Shown here: positions 1-8,316 of the stretch, one piece after another | Position numbering within the stretch: position 1 is the first letter of the stretch | Layout of the letters: each line of letters begins with the position of its first letter | The notes under the pieces: generated by a model | Told to the model about the DNA's origin: nothing | The model's database searches: none | The model's input: the letters and a program-made list of their open reading frames with translations, nothing else | Translations under genes and position numbers: made by a program | NCBI GenBank assembly: GCA_014860395.1 | Contig: JACZJU010000159.1 | Coordinates: forward strand, 1 to 33,329 | DNA: 33,329 nucleotides | Direction of reading: 5' to 3' | Origin: Burkholderiales bacterium | GTDB lineage: Bacteria > Pseudomonadota > Gammaproteobacteria > Burkholderiales > SG8-39

Positions 1-1082
1 TGAACGTGGTCAGGCTCGAGGACGCGCCGGCGAGCTTCGGCCCGGGGCGGCGCGGCGGGCCGCCGGAGATGCCGATGATGTCCATGATGCAGGGTGGCGG
101 CTGGGGACGCGGCATGGGCCGGGGTTTCTCTGCGGAAGGCACTTTTTTCACGGTGCAGATCGCGCTGCATGACGGCACCTGGGTGACCTTCGATTCCTAC
201 CTTTCGCCCCAAGCCGCCGGCGTGCCGCTGCGGCTCGCGCTGACGCTGCTGATATTGCTCGGCACCGTGATCGCACTTTCGCTGATCGCGGTGCGCTGGG
301 TAACGGGTCCGCTGTCGGCACTGGCGACAGCCGCGGAGAAGCTGGGTGAGGACATCAACCGCCCTCCTCTGCCCGAAACCGGGCCTAGCGAAGCACAGCG
401 CGCGGCGCGCGCATTCAACACCATGCAGCGGCGCCTCGCGCGCTTCATCGCCGACCGCACGCGCATATTCACGGCGATGTCGCACGACCTGAAGACGCCG
501 ATTACGCGGCTGCGCCTGCGCTCGGAATTGCTAGAGGACGAAGCGCTGCGGGCGAAATTCGACAAGGACCTCAAGGAGATGGAGGCCATGGTCACGCATA
601 CGCTGGATTTCATGCGCGATGCGAGCGCCCAGGAAGCAGTGCAGCGCGTCGACCTGACGGCGCTGCTGGAAAGCCTGCAAACCGATTATCAGGACACCGG
701 CAGCAAGGTCGAGATCGACGGCAGCATCGGCCGCCTCTACGCCGGCAGGCCGCTCGCGCTGCGCCGCTGCCTTACCAACCTCGTGGACAACGCGATCCGC
801 TACGGCGGCCGCGCCACAATCAGGGTGGAGGACGCCGCCGACCGACTGATCATTCGCGTCCTCGACGACGGCCCGGGCATCGCGGAAGCGGAACTGGAAC
901 AGGCTTTCGAGCCGTTCTACCGCGGCGAGGCTTCACGCAGCCGCGAGACCGGCGGAACCGGCCTCGGCCTGGGCATCGCGCGCAACATCGCGCGCGCGCA
1001 CGGCGGCGATCTCGTATTGCGCAACCGCGCCGAGGGCGGTCTGGAAGCGATCCTGACGCTGCCCAGAACCACGGCTCCCTGA
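1..1082 (+). CDS. Sensor histidine kinase, EnvZ-type (5' end outside window)
   Basis: Inner-membrane two-component sensor kinase, truncated by the window edge: the frame is open to base 3, and the GTG at 6 is probably internal. Numbering from that GTG, 358 residues are visible: the end of a periplasmic region, a membrane segment (about 74-97), HAMP (about 95-147), HisKA with H-box AMSHDLKTP (His160), and HATPase_c with N-box NLVDNAIRYGG, G1 DDGPGIAE and G2 GGTGLGLGIA. All catalytic motifs look intact, so it should autophosphorylate. Its response regulator is not in view and is probably just upstream. The visible periplasmic part holds a Met/Gly-rich patch (MPMMSMMQGGGWGRGMG), unusual for EnvZ relatives. 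The 3' end converges on the next gene with a 19-base gap. The family call is firm; the signal is unknown. Confidence 0.93.
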   Translation, partial: NVVRLEDAPASFGPGRRGGPPEMPMMSMMQGGGWGRGMGRGFSAEGTFFTVQIALHDGTWVTFDSYLSPQAAGVPLRLALTLLILLGTVIALSLIAVRWVTGPLSALATAAEKLGEDINRPPLPETGPSEAQRAARAFNTMQRRLARFIADRTRIFTAMSHDLKTPITRLRLRSELLEDEALRAKFDKDLKEMEAMVTHTLDFMRDASAQEAVQRVDLTALLESLQTDYQDTGSKVEIDGSIGRLYAGRPLALRRCLTNLVDNAIRYGGRATIRVEDAADRLIIRVLDDGPGIAEAELEQAFEPFYRGEASRSRETGGTGLGLGIARNIARAHGGDLVLRNRAEGGLEAILTLPRTTAP

Positions 1083-1101
1083 GCTGGACCGATCGAAGCT
1101 A

Positions 1102-1929
1102 TCAGGGCACCCTGCAAATCAATTCGGTAGGCGCGATCAGCCCGGCGCTGATGTCGGCTATCATGTTCTTGACCTTCTGCCCCGCATTGGCGCCCATGAC
1201 GATATGCAAGCCCAGGGGCGCAGGCCCTGCGCCCGCCCCCCGTGCGCGCATTTGGGCGAAAACATCCAACGCGAAATCGCGGCGGTCGCGCTCTTGCAGC
1301 ACTTCGAAACCAGCCGCGGCGAGCAGACGGCGATAGCTTGCCGCGTCGGCGACGAAACTGGATTCGGGGCCACTCGCCCAGGGCACCGGATAGGACAGAT
1401 CCCCGGCCGCGAGGCGCATCACATCGTAGATGCCGAACAGGCCCGCCGGCTTCAACACCCTGCGCACTTCCGCAAACAGCCTGGCCTTGTCTTCGATGTT
1501 CATGCCCACATGGAGCATGTAGGCAGCGTCGAAACCGCCCGGCTCGAACGGTAGCGCCAGCGCGCTGCCGGGTTCGCAGGACACGCGCTCCTCGAGGCCG
1601 ACGCGCGCGGCCAGTGCATTGGCCACATTGACGTACTCCGCGGACAAATCGATGCCGCTCACCTGGCAGCCATGTTCGTGTGCAAAGTAGCGCGCCGCGC
1701 CGCCCAGGCCGCAGCCGATGTCCAGCAGCCGCATCCCCGGCCGCAAACCGAATTGCTCGGCAAACGCGGTGGTCGCCTGACGACCGCCAACGTGAAACTC
1801 ATCCACCGGGGAGAGATCCTTCGGCTTAAGGTGTTTGATATCCTTGCCCGCAGCTGCAAGCGCATCCAGTATCGTTTCCTCCAGCGAACCATGCGCATAG
1901 TGCCGCGCCACCGCCTGTTCGATCTCCAT
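1102..1929 (-). CDS. SAM-dependent methyltransferase (class I, Methyltransf_11-like)
   Basis: Predicted cytosolic class I methyltransferase of 275 residues. Motif I is clear (LLDIGCGLGGAARYFA), followed by an acidic motif II region (GIDLSAEYVN) and a post-I segment (FDAAYMLHVGMNIEDK). The N-terminal layout, with a DEFHVGG segment before the SAM site, resembles sarcosine/dimethylglycine or UbiE-like methyltransferases, but the substrate cannot be read from sequence. The ATG at 1929 is chosen because it has GGGGGAGG just upstream and begins the recognisable protein; the frame stays open further upstream but there overlaps the amidotransferase gene. It lies 10 bases after that gene and is probably the last gene of the operon that starts at the CsoR-family repressor. 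Confidence 0.87.
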   Translation of the reverse strand: MEIEQAVARHYAHGSLEETILDALAAAGKDIKHLKPKDLSPVDEFHVGGRQATTAFAEQFGLRPGMRLLDIGCGLGGAARYFAHEHGCQVSGIDLSAEYVNVANALAARVGLEERVSCEPGSALALPFEPGGFDAAYMLHVGMNIEDKARLFAEVRRVLKPAGLFGIYDVMRLAAGDLSYPVPWASGPESSFVADAASYRRLLAAAGFEVLQERDRRDFALDVFAQMRARGAGAGPAPLGLHIVMGANAGQKVKNMIADISAGLIAPTELICRVP

Positions 1930-1939
1930 CGCCTCCCCC

Positions 1940-2740
1940 CTATTCGTGTTCAATTCGACCCTGACGCGCGACGACGATTTCGCCCTCGCCCAGCGCCACC
2001 CAGCCTTCGGCAGTAAGCGGGACGCTCGCCACCAGCAATACTTCCTGCTCGCCGTCTTCGGAGGCGATGCGCAGCCCTTCGGCCGCCAGTTCGCCCCCCG
2101 CCGGGCAGTGTCTGCCCAGCCGCCACAACCCCGGCGGCCGGATCGAGCCATCGCTCTGATGCCGGCGGTGCGCATGCGCGAACAGGGCATCACCGTCACA
2201 GTAGAGAAAATTCGCCGGACCGAGTTCACGCAAGTCGGCGGCGAACCGGGTAAGCACCTGCCTGCGCTCGCCGATCGGCGGCACCAGCCCCGAGGCCCAT
2301 AGCGGCCGCAGCGCGTCCATTAGCGCACAAAACGCCTGCTCGGAATCGGTTTCCCCGACCGGGAGAAATCCCGTCGGCCGGAAACGCCGGTCGCCGGCTA
2401 TCCCCGACAGGTCGCCATTGTGCGCGAAACAGTGCCAGACGCCGCCCAGTTCGCGCACGAACGGCTGGCAATTCCTCGATGCGACCGCGCCCAGCGTCGC
2501 TTTGCGTATGTGGCTCATCACCAGCGAACTGGAAAAAGGATTTGTCTGGATGAAGCGCACGCATGCGCTCGAGGCGGCCGGGTCCCTCTCCTTGATCAGC
2601 CGGATATCCTTGTGCTCGTACCAGGCGATGCCCCAGCCGTCCTTGTGCGGCCCGCTCAGTCCGCCGTGGCGCGAGAACTCCTCCAGCGACATGCTGACCG
2701 TCGTTGGGCGCCGCGCCGACATCGCAAAGAGTTCGCACAT
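1940..2740 (-). CDS. Class II glutamine amidotransferase (YafJ-like)
   Basis: Stand-alone Ntn-type glutaminase domain (GATase_4) of 266 residues. The protein starts MCELF, so removal of Met exposes Cys2 as the expected N-terminal nucleophile. Other family signatures are visible: GWGIAWY, the HIRKAT substrate-binding segment (about residue 77) and FAHNGDL. There is no fused synthase or transferase domain, so the ammonia acceptor is unknown, as for E. coli YafJ. A ribosome site is weak, but the catalytic Cys fixes the start at 2740. It lies 41 bases after the TDT exporter and 10 bases before the methyltransferase on the same strand, which suggests co-transcription. Confidence 0.9.
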   Translation of the reverse strand: MCELFAMSARRPTTVSMSLEEFSRHGGLSGPHKDGWGIAWYEHKDIRLIKERDPAASSACVRFIQTNPFSSSLVMSHIRKATLGAVASRNCQPFVRELGGVWHCFAHNGDLSGIAGDRRFRPTGFLPVGETDSEQAFCALMDALRPLWASGLVPPIGERRQVLTRFAADLRELGPANFLYCDGDALFAHAHRRHQSDGSIRPPGLWRLGRHCPAGGELAAEGLRIASEDGEQEVLLVASVPLTAEGWVALGEGEIVVARQGRIEHE

Positions 2741-2781
2741 TTCTCAGCGCTGCCTGGTTTAAAGCCGTCCGCCTGCGCCCG

Positions 2782-3849
2782 TCAGTGCGGCTGGAACAGG
2801 CTGCCGTCCAGGGCGCCGCGCACGCTGCGCACCAGCGTCACGCTCCAGAACATCGCCAGCAGGGCAAAGGCGACGATTCCGATGGCAAAGATGCCGGGCA
2901 AAGGCAGAACACCGGAAAGCTTGAACGAGGCGACGGCGAAGGCGCCTGTGGGAAAGGTAAACGCCCACCAGGACAAAGCGAAAGGCAGCTGGCCTCGCCT
3001 CCAATATGAAAGGGTGAGCAAGGCCGCCATGCACAGCCACCAGGCGCCGAAGCCCCAGAGCAGCAGCGCCGTAATATGAAACGGCATCTTGTCGACGATG
3101 AAGGGCGTGGCGTCCGCGAGCGCGATCAGGCTGATCGGCATTACGCCCACCGGCCCCAGATTGATCCAGAACGTCGGCACCATGGGTCCGGGCATGGGTT
3201 TGTGCAGAACGAAACGGAACATGGTGATCGCCTGCAGCGCAAGCCAGAGCAGCGCCCCGCTGCCCAATCCGATATAACAGACCAGCAATATCCAGCCCTG
3301 CATCGCACCGCCTGCCGCGAGCGCCAGCGGCGCACCAGCGACGGGAATCACCACCAGGCCGACCGGCGGTATGAACATCCCCGGCGTAACGTGGTCCAGC
3401 ATCACCTGTTCGCCGAGGAATTGCTTGTACAGGATCAAAAAGCTGAAACCGAAGGCGAGCACGGTGCCGATCCACCACAGCGACAGCGCGATCAGCGGCG
3501 CCTTGGCCAATTGGATGAACTGCACCGAGAGCACCAGCAGCGCAATCGCCACGGTGGGGACGAAGTTGCCGATCACGGGATGAATCAGCGAGCCGGCCGC
3601 CTGCGGCCGCGCATGAATCCAGCGCAGGGTCCAGGGGACGAGGAGCACCAGGAACAGCGCGACGTTGAACCAGTGCAGCACCCAGGCTACCGACAATAGC
3701 GGCGAATATTCGTGACCGAGGCGTGTCGCGCCCAGCGCCAGCACGCCGGTGCCCATCACCGCAGCAAACCACGACGGCGCGAAGTTCTTGACGATCTGCG
3801 GCGTACTGACGGGCAGGGTTTCTGGCAACTTCTGTGTAGCGGTGGACAT
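2782..3849 (-). CDS. TDT-family (TehA/Mae1/SLAC1-like) anion exporter
   Basis: Integral inner-membrane protein of 355 residues with about ten hydrophobic segments. It opens with the family's typical start, NFAPSWFAAVMGTGVLALG, and carries pairs of Gly/Pro-rich helices (FIPPVGLVVIPVAGAPLA, WINLGPVGVMPISLI). The TDT family includes TehA, malate transporters, plant SLAC1 anion channels and the yeast sulfite exporter Ssu1, so the substrate is an anion that cannot be named from sequence. It sits 54 bases downstream of a CsoR-family repressor and should be controlled by it. Because some CsoR-family proteins sense persulfides and govern sulfite or thiosulfate handling, sulfite export is a reasonable guess; C4-dicarboxylate transport is the alternative. 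Confidence 0.88.
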   Translation of the reverse strand: MSTATQKLPETLPVSTPQIVKNFAPSWFAAVMGTGVLALGATRLGHEYSPLLSVAWVLHWFNVALFLVLLVPWTLRWIHARPQAAGSLIHPVIGNFVPTVAIALLVLSVQFIQLAKAPLIALSLWWIGTVLAFGFSFLILYKQFLGEQVMLDHVTPGMFIPPVGLVVIPVAGAPLALAAGGAMQGWILLVCYIGLGSGALLWLALQAITMFRFVLHKPMPGPMVPTFWINLGPVGVMPISLIALADATPFIVDKMPFHITALLLWGFGAWWLCMAALLTLSYWRRGQLPFALSWWAFTFPTGAFAVASFKLSGVLPLPGIFAIGIVAFALLAMFWSVTLVRSVRGALDGSLFQPH

Positions 3850-3903
3850 GGCTTGGGACCTTTCAGGCGTGAATACAGTGGGTTTGCTTGTTGTCGTAGG
3901 GGG

Positions 3904-4170
3904 TCAGCTGTAGCGCGAGAGAATTTCGAGTGCCTGCTTGATGTCCGCGGGCGCGCTGCCTTTCGCGCTGAGGCGCGATTCGATCAAGCAGCCGACGAGG
4001 GAATGAAATGCCTTATCCAGCGCGCGCCTGGCCGCAGAGAGCTGCTGCGCCACCGATTCGCAGGGGGCGTCCTCGTCGATCAGGCGTTGCAGGCCGCGCA
4101 TCTGCCCCTCGATGCGCTTCAACCGGAGGATCAGCGCCTTTTTATCCTCGTCGCGATGCAGATGGTTCAT
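3904..4170 (-). CDS. CsoR/RcnR/FrmR/CstR-family transcriptional repressor
   Basis: All-helical DUF156 repressor of 88 residues, with the typical N-terminal segment KKALILRLKRIEGQMRGLQRLIDED and the strictly expected first-helix Cys (Cys37, APCESVAQQL). Aligned with copper-sensing CsoR (C-H-C), the His position is Leu62 and the second Cys position is Arg66. A different Cys, Cys61, sits one residue before the His column (HSLVGCLIE). It is therefore unlikely to be a classical Cu(I) sensor and may work as a dithiol or persulfide sensor, as CstR does. The start has GGAGG upstream. The gene precedes the TDT exporter and is divergent from osmC, with a perfect family operator in the shared promoter region, so autoregulation is expected. 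Confidence 0.92.
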   Translation of the reverse strand: MNHLHRDEDKKALILRLKRIEGQMRGLQRLIDEDAPCESVAQQLSAARRALDKAFHSLVGCLIESRLSAKGSAPADIKQALEILSRYS

Positions 4171-4221
4171 GAAGAACTCCCTCCGTGCCGGCCTGTTTCA
4201 GAGTCTTGCAATGCGTAAGCG

Positions 4222-4250
4222 TTGACCGCATTCTATACTGGGGGTAGTAT
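4222..4250 (+). promoter_or_regulatory. Sigma70-type promoter of the osmC gene
   Basis: TTGACC at 4222-4227 and TAGTAT at 4245-4250 are separated by exactly 17 bases. The operator fills the spacer and the -10 box. The untranslated leader to the ATG at 4315 would be about 57 bases. Confidence 0.65.
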
Positions 4251-4259
4251 CAACGTAAA
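4229..4259 (-). promoter_or_regulatory. Candidate divergent promoter of the CsoR-family operon
   Basis: On the minus strand TTTACG (4259-4254) is followed, 18 bases later, by TAGAAT (4235-4230), or 16 bases later by TATAGA. Both share the operator with the osmC promoter. The -35 match is moderate, so exact positions are tentative. Confidence 0.45.
4235..4250. promoter_or_regulatory. CsoR/RcnR-type operator (ATACT-GGGGGT-AGTAT)
   Basis: ATACT and AGTAT form a perfect inverted repeat around a G-tract, closely matching the TACT-G(n)-N-AGTA sites known for RcnR and relatives. It lies between the CsoR-family gene and osmC and overlaps the promoter elements of both directions, so bound repressor would block both. 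Confidence 0.8.
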
Positions 4260-4314
4260 GGGAATTTCTACCATCGGCGGGCAAGCGATTGCCCCAGCTT
4301 TAGGAGACGAATTC

Positions 4315-4758
4315 ATGGCCCACGCAGTGACTGTCAACTTGACGCAGGAAAAGGATTTTCGCTTTGCGATCGAATTCGGTGAGGGAATTCCGGTGCTCCA
4401 TGGCGACGAAACGCCGCCGCTGGGCGGCGGCACCGGTCCCAACCCCGCGCACCTGCTCGCCGCAGCCGTGGGCAACTGCATGTCGGACAGCCTGCTGTTC
4501 GCCATCCGCAAGTTCAAACAGAACCCCGAGCCGATCCGCTCCACGGTGACGGCCACCATCGACCGCAATCCAGACAAGCGCCTGCGGGTATTGAATATCG
4601 AAGTCAAGCTGACACTCGGGGTCGCCGGTTCCAGCCTCGACCATTTGGACCGCGCACTGGGGCAATTCGAAGAGTTCTGCACCGTCGGCCAAAGCGTGCG
4701 CCAGGGCATTCCGGTCACCGTCGAAGTCTACGACAGCGATGGCGTGCGCCTAAAATAG
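4315..4758 (+). CDS. OsmC/Ohr-family thiol protein
   Basis: OsmC-like protein of 148 residues. Both family cysteines are present: Cys55 in AAAVGNCMSDS and Cys122 in EEFCTVGQSVRQGIPVTVEV, with the usual GPNPAHLL before the first. Family members reduce organic hydroperoxides or react with sulfane sulfur through this Cys pair in the cytosol. The ATG at 4315 is chosen because AGGAG lies at 4302-4306 and the OsmC fold begins there; a TTG at 4222 in the same frame falls inside the promoter. The gene faces the CsoR-family repressor and shares its operator, which links it to whatever that repressor senses. It converges on the DUF2892 gene, 31 bases apart. Confidence 0.9.
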   Translation: MAHAVTVNLTQEKDFRFAIEFGEGIPVLHGDETPPLGGGTGPNPAHLLAAAVGNCMSDSLLFAIRKFKQNPEPIRSTVTATIDRNPDKRLRVLNIEVKLTLGVAGSSLDHLDRALGQFEEFCTVGQSVRQGIPVTVEVYDSDGVRLK

Positions 4759-4789
4759 CCCAGGCGCTGCACCCGGCGCCGTCCAGCGC

Positions 4790-5011
4790 TCAGCTTGCAG
4801 TGGCGCAGCTTTCCTTCACGCCCAGCTTCTTCAGTATGAACCCCAGCGGGCATACTTTGGTAAAGCCGAACTGCAGCAGATTGGCGCCGACGAAGGCGGT
4901 GAACCACAGCCAGTAGCTGCTGTGAAAGATCGGGCTTGCTGGCACGCCCAGGGCGAGCGACAGCAGGATGAAAGTCCCCGCGAAAACGTGGATCAGGTCG
5001 TTGACAGTCAT
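4790..5011 (-). CDS. DUF2892 (YgaP membrane-domain-like) small inner-membrane protein
   Basis: Short protein of 73 residues with two membrane segments (about 7-24 and 33-52), the pattern NDLIHVFAGTFILLSLALG, and the family-typical TKVCPLGFILKKLGV ending. This domain also forms the membrane anchor of the rhodanese YgaP. Free-standing copies often occur with rhodanese, OsmC and sulfur genes, but their role is not settled. The ATG at 5011 has AGGAG seven bases upstream. The same frame runs further upstream but there overlaps the pump gene and lacks family features. It follows the RND pump by 50 bases on the same strand, so it is probably the last gene of the adaptor-pump operon. Two Cys (54 and 69) lie at the C-terminal side. 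Confidence 0.85.
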   Translation of the reverse strand: MTVNDLIHVFAGTFILLSLALGVPASPIFHSSYWLWFTAFVGANLLQFGFTKVCPLGFILKKLGVKESCATAS

Positions 5012-5061
5012 GGCAATGCTCCTATGTATCAGTTGATTTGATCTTGGGGTTGATTTGGACT

Positions 5062-8000
5062 CTAAGTCGCGTCCGCAGGCGCGACACTCGATCCCGCGGC
5101 CCGCGCCGGCCAGCGTTTCCAGTTCGCCGCGTAATACAGCACCGGAATCACCACCAGCGTAAGCACGGTGGATACCAGAATGCCGAAGATCAGCGATATC
5201 GCCAGCCCATTGAAAATCGGGTCGTCGAGGATGAACAGCGCGCCCAACATGGCCGCGAGGCCGGTCAGCACGATGGGCTTGGCACGCGTCGCGCCGGCGT
5301 TGATCACGGCATGTTCGAAATCCGCCCCACCCTCCATCTGCAGGTTGATAAAGTCCACCAGCAGGATGGAGTTGCGCACGATAATGCCGGCGAGCGCGAT
5401 CATGCCTATCATGGAAGTCGCGGTGTACTGCGCGCCCAAAAGCGCATGCCCCGGCATCACGCCGATGATGGTCAGCGGTATCGGCGCCATGATGATCAGC
5501 GGCACCAGGTAGGACTTGAACTGCGCCACCACCAGCAGGTAGATCAGGATCAGGCCGACCGCATAGGCAAGGCCCATGTCGCGAAACGTCTCGTAAGTCA
5601 CCTGCCACTCGCCATCCCACTTGAGCGCATAGCCGGCATAGGGATCTTCCGGCTGGCGGATATAGTATTCGCTCAGGGTTCCGCCCTGCGCCAGCGGCTT
5701 GCCGATAATGCGGCTGCGAATGTCGAACATGCCGTAGAGCGGGCTGTCGAGCTTGCCCGCCATGTCGCCGACCACATACACCACCGGCAGCAGGTCCTTG
5801 TGATAATAGGTTAGGTCGCGCGCCACGGGCTCGGCGTGCACCAGTTCGGTCAGCGGGATCAACGCGCCGCCGGCCGCGCGCACTTTCAGCCGCAGCAGCG
5901 ATTCGATCCTGCTCGCCTCCTCCGGCGGCAGCGATACCCGCACCGGCACTTCGTACTTAGCGCCGCTCTCATGCAGGGGCGTGACATCCTCGCCGGCGAG
6001 CCCGATGCGAATCGCGGCGACGATATCGGGCTGCGCCACGCCCATCAGCGCCGCCTTCGCCCGATCGATGCGCAGACGCAGCTTGGGCGCAGCTTCGTCG
6101 ACGCTCGCGTCGATGTCGACGATGTCCGGCGTAGAGGCGAAATCGGCCCGCAGTTTTTGCGCCACTGCGATCTGACCGGCGTAGTCCGGGCCATAGACTT
6201 CGGCCACGATGGGCGCTTGCACGGGCGGGCCGGGGGGCACCTCGACCACTTTGAGTGTGGCGCCGTTGCGCTCGGCGATCGCCTCCAGCCGCGGGCGCAC
6301 GGAAAGCGCGATTTCGTGGCTCTGGCGACTGCGCTGGTGCTTGTCCACCAGGTTCACCTGGATATCGCCGAGTTCAGGCGACTGGCGCAGGTAATACTGG
6401 CGCACCAGGCCGTTGAAGTTGATCGGCGCACTGGTTCCCGCGTAGGCTTGGTAATCGGTGACTTCCGGGACCGTCGCCAGATAGGCGCCCATTTCCTGCA
6501 ACACGGCGGAAGTGCGCTCCAGCGGCGTGCCCGTGGGCATGTCCACCACCACCTGCAATTCCGACTTGTTGTCGAACGGCAGCATTTTCAGCACCACCAG
6601 CTTCAGCCCCGCCAGCGACACCGCTGCAAGTATCAGCACCAGGATGCCCGTATAGAGAGTAACGCGCGCCTTGCCGCCCTTCGCGCCGCCGAGAAACGGC
6701 CCGATGACGCGGCGGAACAGGCGCAGCATCCCGGTCTCTTGCGGCGCTTCGCCCAGGGCTGTGGCATGCGGCTTGAGCAGCTTCAGCGCCAGCCACGGGG
6801 TGACGATGAATGCGATCGCCAGCGAAATAAGCATGCCCATGCTGGCGTTGATCGGAATCGGGCTCATGTACGGGCCCATCAGCCCGGTGACGAACGCCAT
6901 CGGCAACAGTGCCGCGATGACGGTGAACGTCGCAAGTATGGTGGGGCCGCCAACCTCGTCCACCGCGTCCGGAATCAGCGCCGCCAACGACATGCCCGAG
7001 TGCGCGCCGCGGCGGTGAATGTTTTCCACCACCACGATGGCATCGTCGACCAGGATGCCGATGGAAAAAATCAGCGCGAACAGCGACACCCGATTGAGGG
7101 TGAAACCCCAGGCCCAGGAAGCGAACAGCGTCGCGGCCAGCGTGAGGATCACGGCGGAGCCGACGATCACCGCCTCGCGCCGCCCCAGCGCCGCCCATAC
7201 CAGTGCCACTACCGACAAGGTCGCGAATATCAGTTTCTGGATCAGCTTCATCGCCTTGTCGTTGGCGGTCACGCCATAGTTGCGGGTGACCGAGACTTCG
7301 ACGCCCTGCGGAACGACGCTGCCCTTGAGCTGCTCCACCCGCCGGATGAGGTGTTCGGCGACATCCACCGCGTTTTCGCCGGGTTTCTTCGAGATCGCGA
7401 GCGTCACCGCAGGAAACTCGCCCAGCGCCTTGCCGGCGCCGGCGACGCCGTTGCCGTACCAGACGTAATGCGCGGGCAGCTCGGGGCCGTCCTTTACCTC
7501 TGCCACGTCATCGAGATAGATCGGCCTGCCCTGGACGGCGCCGACCACCAGGCGCTTCACTTCCTGGGCAGAGGTAAGAAATTCCCCGGTCTCGATCAGC
7601 GTCTCGCGATTGCCGTCCACCAGACTGCCCGAGGGCATGGCGACGTTGGCCCCGATCAGTGCGTTGCGCACGTCCTTCGGGGTCAGACGCCAGGCATGCA
7701 GGCGCTCCACGTCGAGCAGCACCCGCACCGCGCGCCGCGCGCCGCCAAGCGTGGTCACGGCGCGCACGCCGGGCACGCGCTGCAGCTCGATTTCGGCCGC
7801 ATGCGCGACCTGCTCCAGCTGGTAGGCGCCACGCGCGGGGTCCGCAGTCCACAGCGTCAGGCTGACGATGGGCACATCGTCGATGCCCATCGGCTTGATG
7901 ATGGGATCGCCCACGCCCAGGGTGGGCGAAACCCAGTCGCGATTCGAATTGATGGTGTCGTACAAACGCACCAGCGCTTGCGTGCGATCCTCTCCGACCT

Positions 8001-8295
8001 TGAACTGCACCGTGAGCACCGCCAGACCGGGCTTGGTCACCGAATAGATGTGCTCCAGGCCGGTAATGCGCGAAAGCACCTGCTCGGCCGGCGTGGTCAC
8101 CAGCGCCTCCACATCCTTGGCCGAGGCGCCCGGGAACGGAATCAGCACGTTGGCCATAGTGACGTTGATCTGCGGTTCCTCCTCGCGCGGAGTCACCAGC
8201 ACCGCGAACACCCCGAGCAGCAGCGCGATCAGCGCGATCAACGGCGTCATCTGCGAATGCAGGAAAATCTGACTGATGCGTCCTGAGATACCCAT
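5062..8295 (-). CDS. RND efflux pump, inner-membrane permease (AcrB/HAE1-like)
   Basis: Proton-driven tripartite efflux permease of 1077 residues, the usual RND length. It has an N-terminal membrane helix (PLIALIALLLGVFAVLV), a first periplasmic porter block with IPFPGASAKDVEALVT, and the TM4 proton-relay motif SIGILVDDAIVVVENIH with its Asp pair (about residue 416). A second porter block follows, then a second half with ALAGIIVRNSILLVDFIN in TM10. Heavy-metal (CusA-like) Met patches are not evident, so an organic substrate is more likely. The ATG at 8295 begins MGISGRISQIF and is preferred over an in-frame TTG at 8316. The gene lies between its adaptor and the DUF2892 gene; no outer-membrane TolC-like channel gene is in the window. 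Confidence 0.93.
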   Translation of the reverse strand: MGISGRISQIFLHSQMTPLIALIALLLGVFAVLVTPREEEPQINVTMANVLIPFPGASAKDVEALVTTPAEQVLSRITGLEHIYSVTKPGLAVLTVQFKVGEDRTQALVRLYDTINSNRDWVSPTLGVGDPIIKPMGIDDVPIVSLTLWTADPARGAYQLEQVAHAAEIELQRVPGVRAVTTLGGARRAVRVLLDVERLHAWRLTPKDVRNALIGANVAMPSGSLVDGNRETLIETGEFLTSAQEVKRLVVGAVQGRPIYLDDVAEVKDGPELPAHYVWYGNGVAGAGKALGEFPAVTLAISKKPGENAVDVAEHLIRRVEQLKGSVVPQGVEVSVTRNYGVTANDKAMKLIQKLIFATLSVVALVWAALGRREAVIVGSAVILTLAATLFASWAWGFTLNRVSLFALIFSIGILVDDAIVVVENIHRRGAHSGMSLAALIPDAVDEVGGPTILATFTVIAALLPMAFVTGLMGPYMSPIPINASMGMLISLAIAFIVTPWLALKLLKPHATALGEAPQETGMLRLFRRVIGPFLGGAKGGKARVTLYTGILVLILAAVSLAGLKLVVLKMLPFDNKSELQVVVDMPTGTPLERTSAVLQEMGAYLATVPEVTDYQAYAGTSAPINFNGLVRQYYLRQSPELGDIQVNLVDKHQRSRQSHEIALSVRPRLEAIAERNGATLKVVEVPPGPPVQAPIVAEVYGPDYAGQIAVAQKLRADFASTPDIVDIDASVDEAAPKLRLRIDRAKAALMGVAQPDIVAAIRIGLAGEDVTPLHESGAKYEVPVRVSLPPEEASRIESLLRLKVRAAGGALIPLTELVHAEPVARDLTYYHKDLLPVVYVVGDMAGKLDSPLYGMFDIRSRIIGKPLAQGGTLSEYYIRQPEDPYAGYALKWDGEWQVTYETFRDMGLAYAVGLILIYLLVVAQFKSYLVPLIIMAPIPLTIIGVMPGHALLGAQYTATSMIGMIALAGIIVRNSILLVDFINLQMEGGADFEHAVINAGATRAKPIVLTGLAAMLGALFILDDPIFNGLAISLIFGILVSTVLTLVVIPVLYYAANWKRWPARAAGSSVAPADAT

Positions 8296-8316
8296 CGTGA
8301 ATTTATGATCCTGCAA

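Noticed and set aside
2759..3772. Alternative minus-strand frame overlapping the TDT exporter
   Set aside because: It lacks membrane segments and is Arg-rich; the exporter frame has clear helices and family motifs.
5836..8286. Very long open frame on the plus strand opposite the RND pump
   Set aside because: It is rich in His, Arg and Gln with no fold or motif, and arises from codon bias of the GC-rich pump gene on the other strand.
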